This document shows positions 1 through 4,615 of a DNA stretch of 6,365 bases, one piece after another. Position 1 is the first letter of the stretch; every line of letters begins with the position of its first letter. This DNA comes from Legionella genomosp. 1 (GTDB taxonomy: Bacteria; Pseudomonadota; Gammaproteobacteria; Legionellales; Legionellaceae): contig CAMDBQ010000090.1 of the NCBI GenBank assembly GCA_945889365.1, forward strand, positions 1 through 6,365. Reading direction: 5' to 3'. The notes beneath the pieces were generated by a model. The model was not told the DNA's origin and did not search any database. It saw nothing but the letters and a program-made list of their open reading frames with translations. The position numbers and the translations under genes are program-made.

Positions 1-265
1 TAACAAAAAAAGTGGCGGCAGGGTGTTTGATAAGGTGGGTATTCAAATCAAGGTAGCTTTCGATGTAATCATCTGCGGGCGATGGAAAGCCTGCACGGAC
101 ATGGCTTGAATACAAGGGGCATGCCATGGCATTACTTCCAGTTTCAAGAAATGCCTGAACCGCCGGTATTTTGGAGATGGGAAGTCGGATGGCTTTGGTC
201 GACTCACCCCAAAGATTGCTTCCCTTTGGTCGGCCAGCACCCGTTCGTTTGCCCCCATGGGTCAT
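1..265 (-). CDS. umuD: UmuD-like polymerase V autoproteolytic subunit (5' part, C-terminus outside window)
   Basis: UmuD is a LexA-type (S24) self-cleaving protein that, once cut, joins UmuC to form the error-prone translesion polymerase Pol V. Eighty-eight codons are visible. Residues 52-88 follow the E. coli UmuD start closely: SSHVRAGFPSPADDY, then LDLNTHLIKHPAATFFV. The self-cleavage bond would be Ala58-Gly59, where E. coli UmuD has Cys-Gly. The catalytic Ser and Lys lie beyond the window. An N-terminal extension of about 50 residues, absent from E. coli UmuD, begins MTHGGKRTGAGRPKGSN and carries an AT-hook-like GRPKG. From memory, such extensions occur in UmuD-like proteins of some gammaproteobacteria and mobile elements. 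The start at 265 is preferred because GAGG (272-275) lies 6 bases upstream. An in-frame ATG at 277 would add MRRV but has no ribosome binding site. umuC would be expected just left of the window (inference). Confidence 0.93.
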   Translation of the reverse strand, partial: MTHGGKRTGAGRPKGSNLWGESTKAIRLPISKIPAVQAFLETGSNAMACPLYSSHVRAGFPSPADDYIESYLDLNTHLIKHPAATFFV

Positions 266-273
266 GACGCGCC

Positions 274-303
274 TCATTTGATATGTGTTCACAAATCAAA
301 TGA
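274..303. promoter_or_regulatory. 30-bp dyad, candidate operator of umuD
   Basis: This is an interrupted palindrome. Its outer arms are TCATTTGAT (274-282) and ATCAAATGA (295-303), with inner arms TGTG (284-287) and CACA (290-293). Only the A/A pair at 283/294 and the central TT fail to pair, so 26 of 30 bases are in the dyad. On the minus strand it starts inside the -10 hexamer, covers the expected transcription start, and runs into the GAGG ribosome binding site. That is the classic place for a repressor operator. It does not fit the E. coli LexA box (CTGT-N8-ACAG). As RNA it could also form a stem holding part of the ribosome binding site. The regulator is unknown. Confidence 0.6.
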
Positions 304-328
304 TAGAGCATCAAGGTGGTTTTGTAAA
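300..328 (-). promoter_or_regulatory. sigma70-type promoter of umuD
   Basis: Read on the minus strand, the -35 is TTTACA (323-328, 5/6 to consensus), the spacer is 17 bases, and the -10 is TATCAT (300-305, 5/6). The start point would fall near 291-294, inside the 30-bp dyad, giving a leader of about 25-30 bases before the ATG at 265. It lies just past the stop codon of the epimerase remnant, so umuD appears to be its own transcription unit. Confidence 0.55.
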
Positions 329-344
329 TCAAGCGGGCCTGAAA

Positions 345-682
345 TTAATCAAATTCATGTTGCAGAGCTTCAGCCAGTTGCGGATGATGAAATTCATACC
401 CGGCTTCGATGAGCCGTTTTTGCAGGTCGCGTTGTCCTTTGAGCAGCAAGCAGCCCCCCATTTCACTAAATAATGCACGTATGAGAAAGGCAGTATGGTT
501 AAGAAGAGAGGGCGGTGCATGCTGGCTGCCTTGACGTGCGCAAATTGTGCCTGCCTGGCTGGATTGGGTGATGTGATATGAATAGCGCCGGTTAGTTCAG
601 GTTTATTTAGCAAAAAAATAATGGCGCCGACAATATCGTCCATATGAACCTTCTCAGTCAATTGTTTGCATGAATAAAGCAT
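345..682 (-). pseudogene. yfcH: Remnant of YfcH/TIGR01777-type NAD(P)-dependent epimerase, truncated and frameshifted
   Basis: Only the C-terminal third of a protein normally near 300 residues survives. From about 649 downward the frame reads VHMDDIVGAIIFLLNKPEL, then HITSPNPARQAQFAHV and MHRPLFLTILP. This matches E. coli YfcH (WIHIDDMV, SPYPVRNEQFAHA, LHRPA). At about 486-490 the reading must shift frame: the next frame continues FLIRALFSEMGGCLLLKGQ, RDLQKRLIEAGYEF, HHPQLAEALQHEFD, and stops at 345-347, as in the family's C-terminus. Loss of one T from a T run would explain the shift. The N-terminal Rossmann part with its GGTGxIG motif is missing; the mutM stop codon lies only about 70 bases upstream of the first recognisable residue. 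The ATG at 682 is probably incidental. No function is expected. Confidence 0.85.
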
Positions 683-718
683 TTCTTTACTGGATTAGCT
701 GGGTGAGTGAAAATGAAT

Positions 719-1546
719 TCACGATGATGTAACCGCTTGGCAGTTGGCACAAAACACGGTGCTGCGAGCCCCCAGCTTAAATGATAGCAATGGTTTTTGA
801 CATCGCACACAAGGCAGTCCTGCCCGACCATAAACGGACAGTTGCTGCGTAAAATAGCCCGGTTTTCCCTCGCTGTTTACAAAGTCCTTTATGGTTGTGC
901 CGCCTTGCTTGATGGCTGACTGCAATATTTTTTTGATGGCATCGACCAGTTGCTGGCATTGGATTGGCGTTAATAAGCCCGCCGGAGTAACCGGATGAAT
1001 GCCCGCCAAAAACAGCGCTTCTGCCGCATAAATATTACCAATACCGACAACGATGTTGCTATTCATGATGAATGATTTGATGGGAACACGCCGAGAATGA
1101 GCTCGTTGCATCAGATAGCACGCATTAAAATCGGCATCCAACGGCTCTATACCGAGCGATTTAAGTAATGCATGGCTGCCGGGGTTGTCCGTCGTCCATA
1201 ACAGGGCACCGAAACGGCGCGGATCGGTATAACGCAGAATTTTATCATCGGAAAAAATGATGTCCACATGATCGTGGCGATTCAGGCGTGTTGTGCTCGT
1301 GACCATTCGTAAGCTGCCGGACATGCCTAAATGCATGATAAGGGTGCCTGCATCTGTAGGCATCAATATATATTTGCCACGGCGTGACAATTGACCAACC
1401 CGCTGTTGGCTTAAGTGATCGTGCAATGCAGGGGGGATCGGCCAGCGCAGTTGATGATGGCGAACCACGACATCTTGAATGATGGCGCCTTCAATATGGG
1501 GCTTTAAACCGTGCATGATGGTTTCAACTTCAGGGAGTTCTGGCAT
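719..1546 (-). CDS. mutM: Formamidopyrimidine-DNA glycosylase (Fpg/MutM)
   Basis: This is a bifunctional base-excision repair enzyme that removes 8-oxoguanine and formamidopyrimidines and nicks the abasic site by beta,delta-elimination. The 275 residues match the usual length (E. coli 269). The N-terminus is the invariant MPELPEVET, with the Pro2 nucleophile and Glu3, which fixes the start. Lys58 lies in RRGKYI. The lesion-side Met75 (HLGMSG) and the Arg110/Arg111-Phe112 loop (TDPRRFG) are present. The helix-two-turn-helix has the GIGNIYAAEALF signature (Asn171). The C-terminal zinc finger has Cys246, Cys249, Cys266 and Cys269 with Arg261 on the finger loop. It follows arfB in the same direction with a 50-bp gap, and no clear Shine-Dalgarno precedes the ATG. 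The gene is intact although the next gene downstream is decayed. Confidence 0.98.
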   Translation of the reverse strand: MPELPEVETIMHGLKPHIEGAIIQDVVVRHHQLRWPIPPALHDHLSQQRVGQLSRRGKYILMPTDAGTLIMHLGMSGSLRMVTSTTRLNRHDHVDIIFSDDKILRYTDPRRFGALLWTTDNPGSHALLKSLGIEPLDADFNACYLMQRAHSRRVPIKSFIMNSNIVVGIGNIYAAEALFLAGIHPVTPAGLLTPIQCQQLVDAIKKILQSAIKQGGTTIKDFVNSEGKPGYFTQQLSVYGRAGLPCVRCQKPLLSFKLGARSTVFCANCQAVTSS

Positions 1547-1596
1547 GATAATGTGAGGGGGATAGTGATGAGGCCATCATTATGCCACGTTAAACC

Positions 1597-2007
1597 TTAC
1601 GGTGGTGCATTACGAAGTTTTTTTAAATCGCCTCGCATTTTTTTATTGTCCAGCCGTTTCCTGTTCGATTGTCTGGATGGCTTGGTGGGTCTTCTTTTTT
1701 TAGGTGTGAAACCAGTCTGTTTAATCAGTATGGCTAATCGTTGCAGGGCATCGACCCGGTTTTGTTCCTGGCTTCTATGCTGTTGAGCTTTGATAACAAT
1801 AGTACCATCCGAAGTCACCCGATGGTCGTTTAATTCCAGCAGCTTAATTTTATAATCAGTTGGCAAGCTGGATTGGATGATGTTAAATCGGAGGTGAATG
1901 GCGGTAGATACCTTATTAACATGCTGACCACCGGCGCCTTGGGCACGGATGGGGGTTAATTCAATCTCTGATATGGGAATAAATACATTGTTTGTGATCT
2001 TTAGCAT
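1597..2007 (-). CDS. arfB: Alternative ribosome-rescue factor ArfB (YaeJ), peptidyl-tRNA hydrolase
   Basis: ArfB frees ribosomes stalled at the end of non-stop mRNA by hydrolysing the peptidyl-tRNA, as a backup to tmRNA. The 136 residues are close to the E. coli 140. The catalytic domain has the class I release-factor signature RAQGAGGQHVNK with Gly26-Gly27-Gln28, then STAIHLRF and SDGTIVIKAQ.HRSQE.NR. The C-terminal tail (about 103-132) is rich in Lys and Arg (KKRRPTKPSRQSNRKR), the part that lies in the empty mRNA channel in E. coli ArfB. The length and tail separate it from full release factors. The ATG at 2007 is the first possible start, since a TGA lies in frame four codons upstream. 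There is no recognisable ribosome binding site. On the minus strand TATAAC (2043-2048) could be a -10, but no good -35 is seen. mutM follows in the same direction. Confidence 0.96.
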   Translation of the reverse strand: MLKITNNVFIPISEIELTPIRAQGAGGQHVNKVSTAIHLRFNIIQSSLPTDYKIKLLELNDHRVTSDGTIVIKAQQHRSQEQNRVDALQRLAILIKQTGFTPKKRRPTKPSRQSNRKRLDNKKMRGDLKKLRNAPP

Positions 2008-2057
2008 TGGGGTAGTGGTTCACTCGTGTTTGGTGTTTATTTGTTATAGAGGGAGAT

Positions 2058-2153
2058 ATGTATGACATTGGAAGCATCTCGATACCTTTTGGCTTTAAGG
2101 ATAGCTCATCATGGACAAAAAAGGTATACGATATATTGCTCAGTAAAGGCTAG
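2058..2153 (+). CDS. Possible very small ORF or 5' gene stub ending in the direct repeat
   Basis: A 31-codon frame starts at 2058 (MYDIGSISIPFGF..., ending ILLSKG) and stops at the TAG of the first 22-bp repeat copy. A strong purine-rich site, GAGGGAG (2049-2055), sits just before it. The spacing is short (2 bases) for this ATG and ideal (6 bases) for a second ATG at 2062 in another frame, which gives 35 codons (MTLEASRYLLALRIAHHGQK...) ending at a TAA in the same repeat. The hydrophilic composition of the first frame looks more like protein. It may be the truncated start of a gene cut by arrival of the downstream cassette. No family is recognised, and the call is weak. Confidence 0.25.
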   Translation: MYDIGSISIPFGFKDSSSWTKKVYDILLSKG

Positions 2154-2171
2154 TGCCTCGTCTTGTTAATA
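2150..2171 (+). repeat. 22-bp direct repeat, upstream copy
   Basis: The sequence begins CTAGTGCCTC and ends GTCTTGTTAATA. It matches the copy at 3369-3390 in 21 of 22 positions (C here, A there) and in the same orientation, 1219 bp apart. The left end also forms a small AGGC-TAGT-GCCT palindrome (2147-2158). The TAG of this copy closes the 31-codon frame upstream. Confidence 0.8.
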
Positions 2172-2223
2172 AATAAAAAATAAGGCAAAGTAATGAATAA
2201 TTAAATTTAACGGAATCATTTCA

Positions 2224-3372
2224 ATGAAAAGGCAAAAATGGATTTTTGGTTTTATGCTGGAGTTTGTACAAATTTATACATGGGCATGTGGTGTAGCTCC
2301 GCTGCCCATGAGTTTCGGGGCATTGATGTATGATGTGCATTATGCCTCTGATCCCACAAGTCATGCTTCAATTCAACCAGGTCATTGGACGAGTCAGTTG
2401 CAAGCTTTCAATAATGTAGCTAAGTCTTCTAATCTCATTACTCGACTTTATCCATATTCTTCTGATATTGAAATTACCTCCTGCACCGATAGTAATTTAA
2501 ATGCCTGTCAAATCGACCCGGGTTATGCTTCTGGCAATGTCTCAGTGGCAAGTTATCGAGCCGCATTTCCAAATGCAACAATAATGCCTATTGTTGATAT
2601 TGCTTTTAATTATGAAAATAATGCGCTTTTAAAAACAAATACAGCCTTGGCCGATATGGTAGCCCAGTCATTGGCGACACAACTTTGTAGTGATCCCAAT
2701 GTGAATGGAGTTTTTTTTGACCTCGAAACAGCAAATAGCCTAAGTTATCCTGGTTTATTAGAGTTTTATACTCAAATGTCAATTTTGTTAGGTAGTGGAA
2801 CTTGTGTTGATAATGCTCATCCAAAAGGGCGGTATATGGGGATTTATCTAACACCCGTGAGCAATGAGTGGGCAAGTTTAGCGACAATTTTTTCTAAAAG
2901 AAACAATGGATTTGTTGCAATCCCGTTGTACGATGTTACTGGATTTAAATCACCACCTTCACCAGATCCTTTATCAGCTTATAATGCTTATGTGACAACG
3001 GCATTAACCAACGCAAAGACCAACTCCAATTCAAGTCAGGTTCCCTATACCATTATTGTACCAGCAGGCGCAAGTTTTGGGACATTTCAGTCTTATGGCG
3101 TATATACGAATAACGCAAGCGTTGATTACAATCATAATTATCAAGCTGTTAAGGACTTTAGTTCAACCAATACTTCTCAATTAGGCTTTGTTCAAGCCGC
3201 AAGAAATGCTGCTTGTTATAATAATAATGCTTATTATATGGGTATGGATTATTGGTCATGGCAAGAATATATTAATGATACAGATACTGATCCGAGCTAT
3301 CCGTTGAGAGGTCCTAATTTGCCAGATCCTTCAACAGTGACATACTTGGAAAACACTGCATCTTGTTTCTAG
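2224..3372 (+). CDS. Predicted exported TIM-barrel protein with GH18-like Asp-x-Glu motif
   Basis: The family and substrate are unknown. Residues 1-27 look like a signal peptide: a KRQK start, then hydrophobic WIFGFMLEFVQIYTWACGVA, with one Glu as an oddity. Eight strand-like segments follow in the order expected of a TIM barrel: FGALMYDVHY (31-40), NLITRLYPY (70-78), TIMPIVDIAF (119-128), NGVFFDLE (161-168), YMGIYLTP (204-211), GFVAIPLYDV (229-238), YTIIVPAG (275-282) and YMGMDYWSW (338-346). Asp166-x-Glu168 at the end of strand 4 sits where GH18 chitinase-like enzymes keep their catalytic DxE, and Trp344/Trp346 follow on strand 8. The six Cys of the mature part (87, 95, 155, 194, 331, 381) could form three disulphides, suiting the periplasm or outside. 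The ribosome binding site is weak (GGAA, 2212-2215). The gene is AT-rich, stands alone, opposes its neighbours, and its TAG lies in a direct repeat, so transfer is plausible. Hydrolase activity is inference. Confidence 0.85.
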   Translation: MKRQKWIFGFMLEFVQIYTWACGVAPLPMSFGALMYDVHYASDPTSHASIQPGHWTSQLQAFNNVAKSSNLITRLYPYSSDIEITSCTDSNLNACQIDPGYASGNVSVASYRAAFPNATIMPIVDIAFNYENNALLKTNTALADMVAQSLATQLCSDPNVNGVFFDLETANSLSYPGLLEFYTQMSILLGSGTCVDNAHPKGRYMGIYLTPVSNEWASLATIFSKRNNGFVAIPLYDVTGFKSPPSPDPLSAYNAYVTTALTNAKTNSNSSQVPYTIIVPAGASFGTFQSYGVYTNNASVDYNHNYQAVKDFSSTNTSQLGFVQAARNAACYNNNAYYMGMDYWSWQEYINDTDTDPSYPLRGPNLPDPSTVTYLENTASCF

Positions 3373-3390
3373 TGCCTAGTCTTGTTAATA
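3369..3390 (+). repeat. 22-bp direct repeat, downstream copy
   Basis: This is the second copy of the element at 2150-2171, with one mismatch (A for C at the tenth base). Its first TAG (3370-3372) is the stop codon of the barrel-protein gene. The copies share orientation, so they are not the inverted ends of one insertion sequence. They could be attachment-like sites, ends of two related small elements, or a recombination scar. Confidence 0.8.
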
Positions 3391-3721
3391 CGCTCCCGTA
3401 AGCTGTCGTCCCTGCGTAGGAGGGGATCCTGCAACCCACTCGGTAATGGAAGTGTAATAAACTGAGTGAATTTTATAGACGTTTAATTGAAAAATATGAT
3501 GAATTCTACATGAAAAAATGTAAAATTAACGTGATTCAGCATAAAAAACCAGATTTTCAGTCAATGATACCGTATTTTGTTGGTGTTATTCTACTAAAGA
3601 TCATAAACTATGTTGGAATGTAGTGTTTTCGCGGACTTCCAAGCTGTTTTTTATTGACAATTCAAACGGTGTTCAACAAAGATACAAAAATCACTTTGTT
3701 TATTACACTTCCTTTTTAGAT
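3373..3721. other. Convergent intergenic region with GC-rich imperfect palindrome
   Basis: This is 349 bp between two convergent stop codons. The left part (3391-3436) is far richer in GC than what follows. It contains GTCGTCCCTGCG-TAGG-AGGGGATCC, resembling the REP-like repeats seen between genes of many gammaproteobacteria. The core stem TCCCT/GGGGA (3409-3413 with 3422-3426) has one wobble and an 8-base loop. CACTCGG (3437-3443) and CTGAGTG (3462-3468) can pair with one wobble across 18 bases, followed by AATTTTATA. AACAAAG/CTTTGTT (3675-3681, 3694-3700) is another weak stem. None of these is a clean intrinsic terminator. The rest is AT-rich and holds the frame described at 3447-3719. Confidence 0.5.
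3447..3719 (+). pseudogene. Possible decayed reading frame with one in-frame TAG
   Basis: After a TAA at 3444-3446 one plus-strand frame stays open for 58 codons (KLSEFYRRLIEKYDEFYMKK, then KPDFQSMIPYFVGVILL...) to a TAG at 3621-3623. It then stays open for 31 more codons to a TAG at 3717-3719. The first part looks protein-like: an amphipathic charged helix followed by a hydrophobic stretch. The only ATG early in it is at 3510, which would give a 37-residue peptide ending in a possible membrane helix, but no ribosome binding site precedes it. It could be the tail of a gene whose start was lost at the repeat junction, or chance in AT-rich DNA. No family is recognised. Confidence 0.2.
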
Positions 3722-4615
3722 TTATTCCTCAGATTTATGAGTGAATAGTATATCTAAGGTATGTAAATATTCGTGCAACGTTGCATCTTGAACTGCAGTT
3801 ACTAAAGCGGGTTTTGTCGTTTTATTATGGTGGCTGTGCCAAATGCCCGGTGGCGTGACAAATACAGCACCGCTTTCCCAAGGCACTTCAACTGGGTCAA
3901 TAATTTGATTAAACTTGTCTAATTTCCAACCTAAGCGCGAAAATGCACCCACTGAACATTCGAGTACAATGTCTACAGCAATAGAGTTATGCCGGTGAGG
4001 CATGGCTTCCTCACCAGCAGGTACAAGTATAGTGGCCGCCCAAATTGTAGGTGACATGCCGCGCCCGAGAGTGACTTTGTTATTTCCATAAATAAGCCCA
4101 TCTCGATTACGATCATGCGCACCTGCTTCGGCGTCAATTTTAGCCATTTCCTTCTTAATTGCAGCGGCTCTATAATGCTGGGGCGCAAACGCCTGTTTTG
4201 TTGGAGTGGCATGCAAACGATGAAGTAAGGGTGAATCATTAACAGCATAAATAATAAGATTCGTATTGTTCGCCTGAAACTCAATTGCGCGATTACCCGG
4301 TAAAGACAAAACATCACCTTGATTTAAAGATAACATCTCATTGCCCAACGTACACCTACCTTCACCTTCAATCACGTAACAAAACATGGCACACGCGTGG
4401 GGTTCAAAAGAAAATGGCGTATTACCTTTGAGGTGAAGATAACCTGCCAAAACAGATGGACCAGTCGCCGGATAAGGGATATTTAATACGTCCGACAGAT
4501 CAAACGGGATCCATCCATAATTTTCTTTCAGCAATGCCAGGCTATATTGCTTTATCGGAATTTTTGGTAAGTCAGGATTTGCAGCACTGGTGTATTCATA
4601 AAAAATGTTGCTCAT
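3722..4615 (-). CDS. Bicupin protein, gentisate 1,2-dioxygenase-like metal site
   Basis: This is a 297-residue cytoplasmic protein with two cupin barrels. The N-terminal barrel (about 65-130) has only PHACAMFCYVIEGEG and SLNQGDVLSLPG, lacks the HxH pair, and probably binds no metal. The C-terminal barrel (about 195-275) has His207-x-His209 in MPHRHN and His260 in a full second cupin motif, Gly249-x5-Pro255-x-Gly257-x2-His260-x3-Asn264. The Glu usual in motif 1 is absent (Val214), giving a three-His centre as in gentisate and related ring-cleaving dioxygenases. Known gentisate dioxygenases use the N-terminal barrel for the metal, so the substrate may differ; an isomerase or other cupin role is possible. 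The start overlaps the malic enzyme stop (ATGA, 4612-4615), and AAGGAG lies at 4623-4628, so translation is probably coupled. Confidence 0.85.
   Translation of the reverse strand: MSNIFYEYTSAANPDLPKIPIKQYSLALLKENYGWIPFDLSDVLNIPYPATGPSVLAGYLHLKGNTPFSFEPHACAMFCYVIEGEGRCTLGNEMLSLNQGDVLSLPGNRAIEFQANNTNLIIYAVNDSPLLHRLHATPTKQAFAPQHYRAAAIKKEMAKIDAEAGAHDRNRDGLIYGNNKVTLGRGMSPTIWAATILVPAGEEAMPHRHNSIAVDIVLECSVGAFSRLGWKLDKFNQIIDPVEVPWESGAVFVTPPGIWHSHHNKTTKPALVTAVQDATLHEYLHTLDILFTHKSEE

Noticed and set aside
43..258. Minus-strand 71-codon frame (MGANERVLADQ...) and plus-strand 61-codon frame at 82-267
   Set aside because: Both overlap the umuD frame, which matches UmuD clearly through its cleavage-site region; they are shadows in other frames.
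274..303. Reading the dyad as an E. coli SOS box or a CRP site
   Set aside because: No CTGT-N8-ACAG is present, and the inner TGTG-TT-CACA spacing does not fit TGTGA-N6-TCACA.
2279..2295. Lipoprotein signal (TWAC before Gly23) in the barrel protein
   Set aside because: Residues before Cys22 are Thr-Trp-Ala, not a proper lipobox; ordinary signal peptidase cleavage nearby is more likely.
2606..2887. Minus-strand 93-codon frame inside the barrel-protein gene
   Set aside because: Lies wholly antisense to a convincing exported protein and shows no recognisable motif or ribosome binding site.
2150..3390. Treating the 22-bp repeats as terminal inverted repeats of an insertion sequence
   Set aside because: The copies are in direct orientation and the enclosed gene shows no transposase features.
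3437..3468. Stem CACTCGG/CTGAGTG as terminator of the barrel-protein gene
   Set aside because: The loop is 18 bases, one pair is a wobble, and the following AATTTTATA is not a clean T run.
3675..3700. Stem AACAAAG/CTTTGTT as terminator of the cupin operon
   Set aside because: AT-rich 7-bp stem with a 12-base loop and no T run following on the minus strand.
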